From NCBI GenBank assembly GCA_023428545.1, contig JAEYXH010000011.1, positions 1 to 64,000 on the forward strand: a stretch of DNA of 64,000 bases. Reading direction: 5' to 3'. The notes beneath the pieces were generated by a model. That model ran no database searches, had not been told where the DNA came from, and saw nothing but the letters and a program-made list of their open reading frames with translations. A program made the position numbers and the translations under genes. This document shows positions 46,209 to 56,173 of the stretch, piece after piece (position 1 is the stretch's first letter; each line of letters opens with the position of its first letter). The stretch comes from Bacteroidota bacterium (GTDB taxonomy: Bacteria > Bacteroidota > Bacteroidia > Bacteroidales > Prolixibacteraceae).

Positions 46209-47552
46209 ATGAAACGATTTATCGAAACCCTAAAAAACATCTATAAAATTGAAGACTTACGGAATCGTATCGGTACAACTCTTCTGTTTGTGCTGATCTA
46301 CCGTTTGGGTTCGTATGTTTCCCTTCCAGGAATCGATCCTGCCCAGCTTGGGCAGCTCAAAGACCAGACATCCGATGGGTTGTTAGGATTGCTGGATATG
46401 TTTTCGGGAGGTGCATTTTCGAATGCTTCTATTTTTGCTTTAGGGATAATGCCCTATATTTCGGCCTCTATTGTAATCCAATTGTTGGGAATCGCGGTTC
46501 CCTACTTTCAGAGATTACAGAAGGAGGGTGAATCGGGACGTCGTAAGATCAATCAGATTACCCGTTATTTGACAGTGGCTATTCTTATCTTCCAGTCTCC
46601 AGCTTATCTGGCCAACCTTAGTTTCCAGCTTCCTGAAAGTGCGTTTGCCGTCACAGGTACGATGTTCACCGTAACATCTACCATTATTCTGACTGCAGGC
46701 TCAATGTTCGTTATGTGGCTTGGGGAACGTATTACAGATAAGGGGATTGGTAACGGAATATCATTGATCATTATGATCGGTATTATCGCCCGTCTTCCTT
46801 TTTCAGTCTTTGCAGAGTTTGCATCACGACTGAACCAACAAGGAGGTGGGATGGTAATGTTCTTGATTGAGTTCGTTCTGCTGTTCCTGGTCTTTGCAGG
46901 AACGATCCTTCTGGTTCAGGGTACCCGCCGTATCCCGGTTCAGTACGCTAAACGTATTGTCGGAAACAAACAATATGGTGGTGTTCGTCAGTATATCCCC
47001 CTAAAAGTGAATGCTGCTGGTGTTATGCCAATCATTTTTGCCCAGGCAATCATGTTTGTACCTATTACACTTGCTGGTTTCGCTACCTCTGAAAGTCTCG
47101 GAAATTTTGCGGCTGCATTTACCAACCATACCGGCTTTTGGTATAACTTTACGCAGTTTATCCTTGTTATTGCATTTACCTATTTTTATACTGCAATTAC
47201 AGTAAACCCGGTACAGATGGCCGAAGACATGAAGAAAAACGGTGGATTTATCCCTGGTGTCAAACCGGGAAAGAAAACTGTTGAGTTTCTGGATACCGTA
47301 ATGTCAAGAATCACACTACCCGGGTCTATTTTTCTGGGAATTGTTACAATTCTTCCGGCATTTGCGATGTTAATGGGAATCAATACTCAGTTCGCCTACT
47401 TTTATGGCGGAACTTCTTTGTTGATTCTTGTGGGTGTTATTCTGGATACTCTGCAACAGATAGAAAGTCATCTTCTGATGCGTCATTATGATGGACTGAT
47501 GAAATCAGGCCGTATAAAGGGACGTACCGGCGGTGGTCAAACAATGTATTAA
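46209..47552 (+). CDS. secY: Protein translocase subunit SecY
   Basis: 447 aa, ten transmembrane segments. Core channel of the Sec system in the inner membrane. RIGTTLLFVLIYRLGSYVSLPG start, the MFSGGAFSNASIFALGIMPYISASI plug region (46399-46473), and EDMKKNGGFIPGVKPG are conserved. It is followed directly by infA; map, often placed between them, is missing. Confidence 0.97.
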   Translation: MKRFIETLKNIYKIEDLRNRIGTTLLFVLIYRLGSYVSLPGIDPAQLGQLKDQTSDGLLGLLDMFSGGAFSNASIFALGIMPYISASIVIQLLGIAVPYFQRLQKEGESGRRKINQITRYLTVAILIFQSPAYLANLSFQLPESAFAVTGTMFTVTSTIILTAGSMFVMWLGERITDKGIGNGISLIIMIGIIARLPFSVFAEFASRLNQQGGGMVMFLIEFVLLFLVFAGTILLVQGTRRIPVQYAKRIVGNKQYGGVRQYIPLKVNAAGVMPIIFAQAIMFVPITLAGFATSESLGNFAAAFTNHTGFWYNFTQFILVIAFTYFYTAITVNPVQMAEDMKKNGGFIPGVKPGKKTVEFLDTVMSRITLPGSIFLGIVTILPAFAMLMGINTQFAYFYGGTSLLILVGVILDTLQQIESHLLMRHYDGLMKSGRIKGRTGGGQTMY

Positions 47553-47567
47553 AATTTTAGAAAAATT

Positions 47568-47789
47568 ATGGCAAAACAGCCATCCATAGAACAAGACGGA
47601 ACCATTATCGAAGCATTGTCTAACGCAATGTTTAGGGTTGAATTGGAAAATGGGCATGTGATCACTGCGCATATATCTGGTAAGATGCGTATGCATTATA
47701 TAAAGATATTGCCCGGGGATAAGGTCAAGCTGGAGATGTCTCCCTATGACCTGACCAAAGGAAGAATAACATTCAGGTACAAAAATTAA
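47568..47789 (+). CDS. infA: Translation initiation factor IF-1
   Basis: 73 aa OB-fold protein that blocks the A site during initiation. [37 protein letters not shown] and [12 protein letters not shown] are typical. Confidence 0.96.
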   Translation: MAKQPSIEQDGTIIEALSNAMFRVELENGHVITAHISGKMRMHYIKILPGDKVKLEMSPYDLTKGRITFRYKN

Positions 47790-47800
47790 AGATTGATACA

Positions 47801-47917
47801 ATGAAAACGCGGACATCTATTAAAAAAAGAAGCGCTGACTGTAAAATTGTTCGCAGAAAAGGGCGCTTATATGTGATTAATAAAAAGAATCCCAAGTATA
47901 AACAACGTCAAGGATAA
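47801..47917 (+). CDS. rpmJ: 50S ribosomal protein L36
   Basis: 38 aa, starting [20 protein letters not shown] and ending NPKYKQRQG, with TAA at 47915-47917. Only one cysteine remains (C14), so the zinc-ribbon ligands are lost, as in other Bacteroidota L36. It sits between infA and rpsM, the standard place. Confidence 0.95.
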   Translation: MKTRTSIKKRSADCKIVRRKGRLYVINKKNPKYKQRQG

Positions 47918-47938
47918 ACATTAACAAAAAGAATTACT

Positions 47939-48316
47939 ATGGCACGATTAGTAGGTGTTGATATTCCTGACAATAAAAGAGGAGAGATCGCTCTGACATA
48001 CATTTTTGGTATTGGAAGAAGTAGTGCGAATAAAATCCTTGATAAAGCTGGAGTTGACAAAGACCTTAAAGTTCAAGAATGGAACGACGAACAGTTTGGT
48101 AACGTTCGTCAGATAATTACCGAAAGCTATAAAGTGGAAGGCGAGCTTCGTAGTGAAGTTCAGCTTAACATCAAACGACTGATGGATATTGGTTGCTATC
48201 GGGGGATCCGTCACCGTATCGGTTTGCCGGTAAGGGGCCAATCTACAAAGAATAATGCACGTACACGCAAGGGTAAGAAGAAGACCGTTGCAAACAAGAA
48301 AAAAGCCACTAAATAA
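47939..48316 (+). CDS. rpsM: 30S ribosomal protein S13
   Basis: 125 aa. 30S head protein contacting the 50S and P-site t[25 protein letters not shown] start, [21 protein letters not shown] basic tail. Confidence 0.97.
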   Translation: MARLVGVDIPDNKRGEIALTYIFGIGRSSANKILDKAGVDKDLKVQEWNDEQFGNVRQIITESYKVEGELRSEVQLNIKRLMDIGCYRGIRHRIGLPVRGQSTKNNARTRKGKKKTVANKKKATK

Positions 48317-48328
48317 GGATTTTGAATT

Positions 48329-48718
48329 ATGGCAAAAAAAGCTGGAACAAGTAAAAAAAGGGTTGTTATTGTTGAAGCGAATGGTATGCTTCATGTTCAC
48401 TCGTCATTCAACAACATTATTGTTACCCTTACCAATATGAACGGCGAAGTCATTAGTTGGTCTTCGGCCGGAAAGAAAGGCTTCCGTGGCTCTAAAAAGA
48501 ATACTCCTTATGCGGCTCAGGTTGCTGCCGAAGAATGTGCAAAAACTGCATACGATCTTGGATTAAGGAAAGTGAAAGCTTTCGTTAAAGGACCAGGTAA
48601 TGGTCGTGAATCTGCGATCAGAGCTGTTGCAAACAGCGGTATCCAGGTAACTGAAATTATGGATGTTACTCCTATGCCGCACAATGGTTGCAGACCACCC
48701 AAAAGAAGACGTGTATAA
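48329..48718 (+). CDS. rpsK: 30S ribosomal protein S11
   Basis: 129 aa. Platform protein near the E site. [15 protein letters not shown] and [15 protein letters not shown] are conserved. Confidence 0.97.
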   Translation: MAKKAGTSKKRVVIVEANGMLHVHSSFNNIIVTLTNMNGEVISWSSAGKKGFRGSKKNTPYAAQVAAEECAKTAYDLGLRKVKAFVKGPGNGRESAIRAVANSGIQVTEIMDVTPMPHNGCRPPKRRRV

Positions 48719-48736
48719 TTTTAAAACGAATTAGTA

Positions 48737-49345
48737 ATGGCTAGATATAGAGGACCAAAGTCTAAAATTGCACGAAAATTTGGAGAGCCCATTTACGGAC
48801 CCGACAAAGCTTTCGAACACAAGAATTATCCTCCTGGAATGCATGGATTAAATGCAAAAAGGAGGAAGAAGTCTGAATATGGACTTCAGTTGAAAGAAAA
48901 GCAGAAAGCCAAGTATACCTATGGTTTGTTGGAGCGCCAGTTCCGTGGACTGTTCAAGAAAGCTGCTGCCTCAACCGGAAAAACGGGTGATGTATTGTTA
49001 CAGCTTCTCGAATCACGTCTTGACAATGTGGTTTTCCGCTTGGGTATAGCTAAAACAAGAGCTGCTGCCCGTCAGTTGGTAACACACCGTCATATTCTGG
49101 TGAATGGGGAGTTGGTGAACATCGCTTCATACATTCTGAAACCCGGAGATATAGTCGGAGTTCGTGAAAAATCAAAATCACTTGAAATTATCACTGAATC
49201 ATTACACTCTCGCAGACACAATCGCTTTGGCTGGTTGCAATGGGAAGACTCACAAATGGTGGGTAAATTCCTCAACAGGCCTGAACGCGAGGACATTCCT
49301 GAAAACATTAAGGAACAACTTATCGTTGAGTTGTACTCCAAATAG
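48737..49345 (+). CDS. rpsD: 30S ribosomal protein S4
   Basis: 202 aa. Assembly initiator and accuracy protein; in E. coli it represses the alpha operon. [19 protein letters not shown] start without the zinc-binding cysteines, S4 RNA-binding domain [25 protein letters not shown] (49004-49080). Confidence 0.97.
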   Translation: MARYRGPKSKIARKFGEPIYGPDKAFEHKNYPPGMHGLNAKRRKKSEYGLQLKEKQKAKYTYGLLERQFRGLFKKAAASTGKTGDVLLQLLESRLDNVVFRLGIAKTRAAARQLVTHRHILVNGELVNIASYILKPGDIVGVREKSKSLEIITESLHSRRHNRFGWLQWEDSQMVGKFLNRPEREDIPENIKEQLIVELYSK

Positions 49346-49367
49346 TAATTTATTACAAAAGGTTATT

Positions 49368-50360
49368 ATGGCAATATTAGCGTTCCAAAAACCTGACAAG
49401 GTTGTAATGATTGAATCCGGTGAAAAATTCGGCAAATTCGAATTTCGGCCACTGGAGCCTGGCTATGGTATTACAATAGGCAACGCTCTTCGCAGGATAC
49501 TATTATCCTCTCTTGAAGGGTTTGCCATCACTACGGTGAAAATTGAAGGTGTAGACCATGAGTTTTCTACCATTAAGGGTGTCATTGAAGACGTAACCGA
49601 TATAATTTTGAATCTTAAACAGGTGCGTTTTAAACGCGAAGTTGAGGATGTGGAATTTGAAAAGGTTACAATCGCCCTCCATGGACAGGAAGAATTCACT
49701 GCTGGAGATATCAATAAGTTTATGACCGGGTTTAGTGTTTTGAATCCTAACCTGATCATCTGTAAGATGGAACCCGATGTGAAGTTTCAGATGGAAATCA
49801 CGATAAGTAAAGGACGCGGTTATGTTCCCGCTGCCGAAAATCGTTCTGCTGAAGCTGAATTCGGAGTTATTCCGGTGGATTCAATTTATACACCTATCGA
49901 AAAGGTTAAATATTCAGTTGAAAATTTTCGTGTTGAGCAAAAAACCGACTACGAGAAGCTGCTTCTGGAGATAACCACCGACGGTTCAATCCAGCCAAAA
50001 GATGCCCTTAAAGAGGCTGCAAAAATCTTGATCTATCATTTCTTGTTGTTCTCCGATGAAAAGATCACTCTCGATTCGGATGAGAAATTCGCCAATGAAG
50101 AGTTCGATGAGGAAATCCTTCATATGCGTCAGCTTCTTAAGACAAAACTGGTTGATCTTGACTTGTCTGTACGAGCTTTAAATTGTTTAAAGGCTGCAGA
50201 TGTTGATACACTGGGTGAACTCGTTCAGTACAACCGTAATGACCTTTTGAAGTTCCGTAATTTTGGCAAGAAATCTCTGACCGAGTTGGATGACCTTTTG
50301 CTGGGAATGGGATTAAACTTCGGGATGGATATAGCTAAGTACAAATTAGACAAGGATTAA
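49368..50360 (+). CDS. rpoA: RNA polymerase alpha subunit
   Basis: 330 aa from ATG 49368 ([17 protein letters not shown]); the longer frame overlaps rpsD. The N-terminal domain (1-235) dimerises and assembles the core enzyme ([19 protein letters not shown]); the C-terminal domain (about 250-330, [23 protein letters not shown]) contacts DNA and activators. Confidence 0.98.
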   Translation: MAILAFQKPDKVVMIESGEKFGKFEFRPLEPGYGITIGNALRRILLSSLEGFAITTVKIEGVDHEFSTIKGVIEDVTDIILNLKQVRFKREVEDVEFEKVTIALHGQEEFTAGDINKFMTGFSVLNPNLIICKMEPDVKFQMEITISKGRGYVPAAENRSAEAEFGVIPVDSIYTPIEKVKYSVENFRVEQKTDYEKLLLEITTDGSIQPKDALKEAAKILIYHFLLFSDEKITLDSDEKFANEEFDEEILHMRQLLKTKLVDLDLSVRALNCLKAADVDTLGELVQYNRNDLLKFRNFGKKSLTELDDLLLGMGLNFGMDIAKYKLDKD

Positions 50361-50365
50361 TTACA

Positions 50366-50926
50366 ATGAGACATAATAAAAAATTTAATCATTTAGGACG
50401 GAAAAGTGCCCACAGGCAGGCTTTGCTTTCCAATATGGCTGCCTCTCTGATCCTGCACAAAAGGATCAATACAACTGTAGCTAAAGCTAAGGCACTGCGT
50501 ATTTATGTGGAACCTCTGATTACAAAATCAAAGGACGATACCACTCATGCACGCCGTGTAGTTTTTAGCTATTTGCAAAGCAAAGAGGCTGTATCTGAAT
50601 TGTTCCGTAATGTTTCCGTGAAGGTTGCTGATCGTCCGGGAGGATATACACGCATTCTTCGTACCGGAAATCGGTTAGGGGATAATGCCGAGATGTGCAT
50701 GATGGAATTGGTAGACTTTAATGAAGCGATGCTCGCTGCAGCCGATGATTCCAAAAAGGGCAAGAAAAAACGTTCACGCAGAGGTGGTACCAAAAAAGCC
50801 GAAGCAGCAGAAGCTGTTGCTCCAAAGGCTAAAGCCACTAAGGAAGTTACCGCTCCCAAAGAAGCTGAGGCTCCTGCTGCTGATGACGCTGCCCAAACTG
50901 CTGAAGCCAGCGACTCAAAGGAATAA
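50366..50926 (+). CDS. rplQ: 50S ribosomal protein L17 with long C-terminal tail
   Basis: 186 aa; the core ([21 protein letters not shown] to about residue 125) is the usual 115-120 residue fold at the tunnel exit. The last 55-60 residues are a Lys/Ala/Glu/Pro-rich, low-complexity tail ([20 protein letters not shown] onward) that is probably disordered. Such extensions are seen in this phylum. Last gene of the cluster. Confidence 0.95.
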   Translation: MRHNKKFNHLGRKSAHRQALLSNMAASLILHKRINTTVAKAKALRIYVEPLITKSKDDTTHARRVVFSYLQSKEAVSELFRNVSVKVADRPGGYTRILRTGNRLGDNAEMCMMELVDFNEAMLAAADDSKKGKKKRSRRGGTKKAEAAEAVAPKAKATKEVTAPKEAEAPAADDAAQTAEASDSKE

Positions 50927-50945
50927 GATTCTTATATCCCATAAA

Positions 50946-50975
50946 AAAAGGCTGTCTCTTTTGAGGCAGCCTTTT
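50946..50975. terminator. Terminator ending the ribosomal cluster (bidirectional)
   Basis: AAAAGGCTGTCTC (50946-50958) pairs with GAGGCAGCCTTTT (50963-50975) with one G-T pair and a TTTT loop. It also serves the convergent gene at 50995. Confidence 0.9.
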
Positions 50976-50994
50976 CTATGTGTAATCTATAGAT

Positions 50995-51456
50995 TTAACT
51001 GTAAACTAGTTTTAATATTCTTTCCAACCAATACCCATCGGTGTTGTCAAATGAATTTTTGTCCTTTGAATCGACATCAAGGACCCCTATGATGTTTCCA
51101 TCCTTATCCAAAAAGGGAATTACAATTTCTGACTGTGAACGAGAGTCACAAGCGATGTGCCCGGGGAAAGTATGAACATCTTCCACTATCACTGTTTCAC
51201 GTTTATTGATCCCAGCCCAGCAAACGCCTTTGTTTTTTTCCAGTATTTGACAGGCAACAGGTCCCTGGTATATATTAACTGTTAATTCGTCCTCCTTTAA
51301 AAGGTAAAATCCTGTCCAAAAAAAGTATTCCATTTTATGATGCAGCACAGCAACAATAGTTGCCATTCGAGCCTGTTGGTCATTGCTCTTCTTTACCAAT
51401 TCCGCTAACTGGTCATATAATCTCTGGTATCTTCCTTCTTTCTTGTTGCTATCCAT
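50995..51456 (-). CDS. Free methionine-R-sulfoxide reductase (GAF domain)
   Basis: 153 aa, one GAF domain. It reduces free methionine-R-sulfoxide with thioredoxin as electron source. The three family cysteines are visible: GPVACQIL, KGVCWAG and HIACDSRSQSEIV, with the following IPFLDKDGNIIGVLDVDS that forms the substrate pocket. Length is typical. Single gene, convergent with the ribosomal cluster. Confidence 0.88.
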   Translation of the reverse strand: MDSNKKEGRYQRLYDQLAELVKKSNDQQARMATIVAVLHHKMEYFFWTGFYLLKEDELTVNIYQGPVACQILEKNKGVCWAGINKRETVIVEDVHTFPGHIACDSRSQSEIVIPFLDKDGNIIGVLDVDSKDKNSFDNTDGYWLERILKLVYS

Positions 51457-51670
51457 TATTTTAAATTTTTATGTCGTAAAAGTGGCAAGAATTCTTTGAT
51501 CCTGCAACTGCCTTTCACTGGCCGCTAATAAGATCAACATCAGTTATCTGCATGGATGAAATATCATGCAATTTCTTTTTTTATTTTTTTGTAGTATCAA
51601 GTTCGTGTGATTAGATCCTTAAACCATTTCTTTTGCATTTAACCTTTTCTCAGACTGAATAAGAAAATTG

Positions 51671-51678
51671 TACTTTTG
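51671..51678 (+). promoter_or_regulatory. -7 element of the hisS promoter
   Basis: TACTTTTG, exact TAnnTTTG, 40 bases before the hisS ATG; identical to the two -7 elements of the ribosomal cluster. Confidence 0.6.
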
Positions 51679-51717
51679 CCACGATTAATCTTAATTTGAT
51701 TTTCAAATTTCACATAT

Positions 51718-53085
51718 ATGGCTCAGAAACCTTCCATTCCCAAGGGAACACGTGATTTTACACCGGTCGAGATGGCCAAGCGTAATTTTATTTTTGATAC
51801 CATCCGCAATGTATTCCGGCTATATGGCTTCCAGCCAATTGAAACGCCAGCCATGGAAAACCTATCGACCCTGCTGGGAAAATATGGCGAGGAAGGAGAT
51901 AAATTGTTGTTTAGAATATTGAATTCAGGTGACTTTCTATCTGGAATTCCTTCTGAATTTGAGGGAATGACTGATTCTTCCAGACTTTCCGGGTACATTT
52001 CAGAGAAGGGCCTTCGTTACGATTTGACTGTTCCCTTTGCGCGATTTGTCGTGCAACACAGGAATGAAATTACCTTCCCTTTTAAGAGATACCAGATTCA
52101 ACCTGTATGGCGTGCCGACAGACCTCAGAAGGGAAGATACCGGGAGTTCTATCAGTGTGACGTGGATGTTATCGGAAGCGACAGTTTACTTAATGAGGCT
52201 GAATTGGTGCAGATCATCGACGACGTGTTCCGCCGGCTAAGTATCCGCGCTGTTGTCAAAATCAATAACCGAAAAGTATTGGCGGGTATTTCCGAAATTA
52301 TTGGACAAATGGATCGTTTGACCGACATCACGGTTGCAATCGATAAAATGGAAAAAATAGGGCTTGAAAAAGTTACCGATGAACTTTCGGGTAAAGGTGT
52401 ATCTGAGGAATCGATCCGCCGTCTGAAACCCATTCTTTTGCTTGACGGAAATACAAACGAGAAACTGGATAAGCTCACTACCATTTTGTCTGATTCTGAA
52501 ACTGGATTGAAAGGGGTTGCTGAACTCCGCAAACTTTTCGGGTATATCGAATCGTTTGGGCTATCTAAAATGGCTGAGTTGGATCTTACGCTTGCCCGTG
52601 GTCTGAACTATTACACAGGTGCTATTTTCGAGGTGAAGGCAATCGATGTGAATATCGGAAGTATTTGTGGTGGTGGAAGGTATGATGACCTGACTGGAAT
52701 CTTTGGGATGCCGGGTGTTTCGGGTGTAGGCATATCATTTGGTGCTGAACGGATTTATGATGTTCTGGATCATCTTGACCTTTTTCCAAGTGAAAGCATG
52801 GAGTCACCCCGGGCATTGTTTGTAAACTTTGGTAGTGTTGAAGAGGCATATATCTTACCCATGCTTAATGCCCTGAGAAAGAAGGGGATAAATGTCGAGA
52901 TATATCCGGATGCCGACAAAATGAAAAAGCAATTCAATTACGCGAATCGAAAGAACATCCCATATGTTGTTCTTGTGGGCGAAGCTGAAATTTCAGCAAA
53001 TATGTTTACCATGAAAGATATGGTAAGTGGCGATCAAAAGATGGTTTCGGTTGAGGAGCTGACAAAAGTCCTTTGCGATGGATAA
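51718..53085 (+). CDS. hisS: Histidyl-tRNA synthetase
   Basis: 455 aa class II synthetase. Motif 1 region PIETPAMEN, motif 2 [27 protein letters not shown] (52081-52161), the histidine-binding [14 protein letters not shown], motif 3 [15 protein letters not shown], and the C-terminal anticodon-binding domain from about 365 are complete. hutH follows after 38 bases, an unusual pairing of histidine use and histidine breakdown. Confidence 0.96.
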   Translation: MAQKPSIPKGTRDFTPVEMAKRNFIFDTIRNVFRLYGFQPIETPAMENLSTLLGKYGEEGDKLLFRILNSGDFLSGIPSEFEGMTDSSRLSGYISEKGLRYDLTVPFARFVVQHRNEITFPFKRYQIQPVWRADRPQKGRYREFYQCDVDVIGSDSLLNEAELVQIIDDVFRRLSIRAVVKINNRKVLAGISEIIGQMDRLTDITVAIDKMEKIGLEKVTDELSGKGVSEESIRRLKPILLLDGNTNEKLDKLTTILSDSETGLKGVAELRKLFGYIESFGLSKMAELDLTLARGLNYYTGAIFEVKAIDVNIGSICGGGRYDDLTGIFGMPGVSGVGISFGAERIYDVLDHLDLFPSESMESPRALFVNFGSVEEAYILPMLNALRKKGINVEIYPDADKMKKQFNYANRKNIPYVVLVGEAEISANMFTMKDMVSGDQKMVSVEELTKVLCDG

Positions 53086-53123
53086 ATCTTATTTCACTTT
53101 TATGGCGACATATAAGTGAAATA

Positions 53124-54626
53124 ATGAAGACAGCAACATTTAAAATTTCTCCAGCCCCGCTAACATACGAGGTAATTGAAAAAATACTGGAAAACAACCT
53201 CCAGCTCGAATTGTCAGAGGAGTCCATTGCCTTGATTCAAAAGAGCAAGGATTATCTTGATCGAAAAATTTCTGAAAGCACCAGCCCTTTATATGGAATC
53301 ACAACAGGATTTGGTGCATTGTGCGACATAGAGATTTCGAAAGATGATCTAAGTAAATTGCAGGAGAACCTTGTGCTTTCGCATGCCTGCAGTATTGGGC
53401 CGGAAGCTCCACACGATGTTGTCCGTCTAATGCTCCTGTTGAAGGCACATGCCCTTTCAAAAGGCCACTCAGCGGTGCAGTTGTCTACCGTCCAGCGGAT
53501 TCTTGATCTTTTCAACCATCAAATAATCCCTGTTGTTTGTGAGCAAGGATCCTTGGGTGCCAGTGGCGATCTTGCCCCGCTTGCAATGCTATTTCTCCCC
53601 CTTTTGGGACATGGTGAGGTATGGCATGATGGGAAAAGGAAAAGTTCAGCAGAGGTGCTTTCAATTTTTGGATGGGAGCCAATTAGGCTTGAAGCAAAGG
53701 AAGGGCTTGCACTACTTAACGGAACCCAGTTTATGAGTTCTTATGCCGTTGTCACTCTTCTTAAGGCCTTTCAGTTGATCAGGCATTCTGATGTTATTGG
53801 GGCTCTGTCATTGGATGCATTCGACGGCCTCATTGAACCTTTCCTTGAGAATATACATCTGTTAAGACCACATGATGGCCAGATAGTGACAGCCCGTAAT
53901 TTCAGAAATCTGTTGACTGGCAGTGAGTTGATGGCCCAAAGTAAAAAGCACATACAGGATCCATATTCATTTCGGTGTATCCCTCAGGTTCACGGTGCCG
54001 TGAAGGATGCAGTTAAATATGTCGCAAGGGTTGTTGAAACCGAAATTAACTCCGTCACCGATAATCCAACCGTTTTCCCGGATGATGACAAAATTGTTTC
54101 TGGTGGTAATTTTCACGGTGAACCCCTGGCTTTATCTCTTGATTTTTTGGCTATAGCGCTATCAGAACTTGGAAGTATTTCTGAGAGAAGGACCTATAGG
54201 CTAATCTCCGGAGAGCGAGGTTTGCCTGAATTTTTGGTGGCAAACCCAGGCTTGAACTCAGGCTTTATGATACCACAGTATGCTGCTGCGTCAATTGTAA
54301 GCCAGAATAAGCAGTTATGCACACCTGCGTCGGTTGATTCAATCCCTTCGTCAAATGAACAGGAAGATCATGTAAGCATGGGGGCAAATGCCGCTACCAA
54401 GGTATTGAGGGTTTCTGACAATGTTTTGAGAATTCTGGCTATTGAATTGTACAATTCGGCACAAGCCCTTGAATTTCGTCGACCAAAGCAAACTTCACCC
54501 ATTCTTGAAGATCTTGTTGCGCAATACCGCACCAGGGTCGAATTTGTTACCGAAGATACATTGATGTATGAAGGAATCAACAGAACCATCCGGTTTTTGG
54601 AAACCGGACGATTTGTGTCATTCTGA
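53124..54626 (+). CDS. hutH: Histidine ammonia-lyase
   Basis: 500 aa from ATG 53124 (MKTATFKISP); the earlier frame overlaps hisS. It deaminates histidine to urocanate. The MIO cofactor forms from Ala146-Ser147-Gly148 in GSLGASGDLAPLAML; YGITTGFGAL, the tyrosine region, and DNPTVFPDD with GGNFHGEPLAL are typical. The HAL/PAL/TAL family includes tyrosine- and aminomutase types; the SHACSIGPEAP loop near residue 85 carries the histidine expected for histidine lyases. Other hut genes are not in the window. The 3' end overlaps the convergent gene at 54618 by nine bases. Confidence 0.9.
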   Translation: MKTATFKISPAPLTYEVIEKILENNLQLELSEESIALIQKSKDYLDRKISESTSPLYGITTGFGALCDIEISKDDLSKLQENLVLSHACSIGPEAPHDVVRLMLLLKAHALSKGHSAVQLSTVQRILDLFNHQIIPVVCEQGSLGASGDLAPLAMLFLPLLGHGEVWHDGKRKSSAEVLSIFGWEPIRLEAKEGLALLNGTQFMSSYAVVTLLKAFQLIRHSDVIGALSLDAFDGLIEPFLENIHLLRPHDGQIVTARNFRNLLTGSELMAQSKKHIQDPYSFRCIPQVHGAVKDAVKYVARVVETEINSVTDNPTVFPDDDKIVSGGNFHGEPLALSLDFLAIALSELGSISERRTYRLISGERGLPEFLVANPGLNSGFMIPQYAAASIVSQNKQLCTPASVDSIPSSNEQEDHVSMGANAATKVLRVSDNVLRILAIELYNSAQALEFRRPKQTSPILEDLVAQYRTRVEFVTEDTLMYEGINRTIRFLETGRFVSF

Positions 54627-55061
54627 GCGTTTTTTTCTGAGTTGTTCAAACATATGGGCCCTGAACTGGTTCTCAGCCCTGTATAGTTGCAGAACTTTCT
54701 GTGGAGGTAAAATCTTCAGGTACTTTTCATTGTAAGTGGCACCTAATTCAGCTTCCTTTTTAAATGTTTCAGAGAAACTTCGGGTGATACGAATGATTTC
54801 CTGATCAGAGAGTTGGATATTTTCGTCCCGGGTTTTTATCTCCAATTCTTTTCTGGATTTCTGTATTGCCATCCTTTCAACCTCATATTGATTGTACACT
54901 GGCCAGAACTCCTGTGCTTCTTTTGGAGATAAATTAAGTTTCTCAGTGATAAATGCAATCTTCTGACTTTTAAAGTGGTCAAAGTCTGATTTTGGTTTTT
55001 GTCCGACCGATGAATAGGCAATCAGGCAAAAGAATATTGATAACAACATTAATTTTTTCAT
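54618..55061 (-). CDS. Secreted helical protein, Spy/CpxP-like
   Basis: 147 aa with a signal peptide (ends YSSVGQ). The mature part is nearly all helix and highly charged, with LNLSPKEAQEFWPVYNQYE, the hallmark of periplasmic LTxxF/Spy-like heavy-metal or envelope-stress proteins found downstream of ECF sigma genes in Bacteroidota. It is the third gene of the sigma operon, six bases after the anti-sigma-like gene, and could sense or buffer envelope stress. Function inferred from place and shape. Confidence 0.72.
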   Translation of the reverse strand: MKKLMLLSIFFCLIAYSSVGQKPKSDFDHFKSQKIAFITEKLNLSPKEAQEFWPVYNQYEVERMAIQKSRKELEIKTRDENIQLSDQEIIRITRSFSETFKKEAELGATYNEKYLKILPPQKVLQLYRAENQFRAHMFEQLRKKRSE

Positions 55062-55067
55062 TGAATC

Positions 55068-55520
55068 TTATTTTTGTGTCTCCATAAAAATATCATAGTC
55101 ACTGTAATTGGCTGCCAGGTATTCGGTAATTGATTCGTCAGCAGGAATTTCATCAGAATCTCCATTGTTGAACAAGGCGAAAAATGTGTTTTCATCCATG
55201 TCTTCAATCAGATAAGTGTAATCGTCAGTTTCAATTTGTACTTCAGTGGATGGTGAATCACTGGCAAGTTGTCTTTTTTGGATAGAGCTGATCGGAAGGT
55301 ATACGATCATGAAAACAGCAGCAAATGAGGCTGCAAGGCTCAATGCAGGTTTGAGAAGTTCAATAACCTTAGCCGGCTTCTTCATTTCAGGCTGCATTTC
55401 CTGCTCAATTCGCAGTTGTATCCTGGCCTGAAAGTCCTCAAAATAATTCCCGGGAACCCTGAATGGATTCTCTTTCCTTATTTCTGAAAGCTTTTTGGGT
55501 GTATCTTCCTGCTTGTACAT
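55068..55520 (-). CDS. Putative anti-sigma factor, single-pass membrane protein
   Basis: 150 aa from ATG 55520 (MYKQEDTPKKL); the frame extends further upstream into the sigma gene but that part is not convincing. A cytoplasmic helical part with NPFRVPGNYFEDFQARI is followed by one transmembrane helix (about 70-90, LSLAASFAAVFMIVYLPI) and an acidic periplasmic domain ending DYDIFMETQK. This NPF-VP-xYF layout is common in Bacteroidota proteins coded after ECF sigma factors. It probably binds and silences the sigma factor; no zinc motif is seen. Confidence 0.7.
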   Translation of the reverse strand: MYKQEDTPKKLSEIRKENPFRVPGNYFEDFQARIQLRIEQEMQPEMKKPAKVIELLKPALSLAASFAAVFMIVYLPISSIQKRQLASDSPSTEVQIETDDYTYLIEDMDENTFFALFNNGDSDEIPADESITEYLAANYSDYDIFMETQK

Positions 55521-55572
55521 GATATTGTTTTTCAATTTGACTTTAAAGATTATCAAAGGTTTAATATATGAC

Positions 55573-56121
55573 TTATTCAATATTGTTAAGGTACTCTTCC
55601 ACTTTTTTTGCTGCATGATGGTACGATGCTTTGAGGGCTCCAACCGAGGTGTCCAATATTTCTGACATTTCCTGGTAAGGCATCTCATCGAAATATCTCA
55701 TATTAAAAACCAGTCTTTGCTTTTCGGGTAGCGTTAGAATGGCATTCTGCAATTTCAGCTGGATGTCGTCGCCGTCAAAGTACTCATCTGCTTCCAGATT
55801 TTGCTGCAAATAATCACTCACCTCGTTCATTGAAGTGGCGCTTTTACGTTTTAACTGGTTGAGGTATGTGAGTGCTTCGTTGGTTGCAATTCGATACAGC
55901 CATGTGAAAAGTGAAGATTCCTCCCTGAAACTGTCAATGTTTCTCCAGATTTTCAAAAAAGTATTTTGGAGAACATCGTCTGAATCGTCATGATTAAGAA
56001 CTATTTTCCGAATATGCCAGTACAGTCGTTCCTGATATTTCGTAACCAGCAATTGAAAGGCTCTGTCCCTCTCATTTGAGGATTTGAGCCTGCTCATGAT
56101 TTCCTGGTCAGAAATGTGCAT
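55573..56121 (-). CDS. ECF-type RNA polymerase sigma factor
   Basis: 182 aa. Region 2 shows DDSDDVLQNTFLKIWRNIDSFREESSLFTWLYRIATNEAL (55866-55985), region 4 shows LTLPEKQRLVFNMRYFDEMPYQEMSEIL with the helix-turn-helix SVGALKASYHHAAKKVEEYL. No extra N- or C-terminal domain. First gene of a three-gene minus-strand operon with the anti-sigma-like and Spy-like genes. Confidence 0.93.
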   Translation of the reverse strand: MHISDQEIMSRLKSSNERDRAFQLLVTKYQERLYWHIRKIVLNHDDSDDVLQNTFLKIWRNIDSFREESSLFTWLYRIATNEALTYLNQLKRKSATSMNEVSDYLQQNLEADEYFDGDDIQLKLQNAILTLPEKQRLVFNMRYFDEMPYQEMSEILDTSVGALKASYHHAAKKVEEYLNNIE

Positions 56122-56173
56122 ATTAGTTTTTAGAATAGACTATTGATCATGTCCGAAAGTTTAATGGGGAAAC

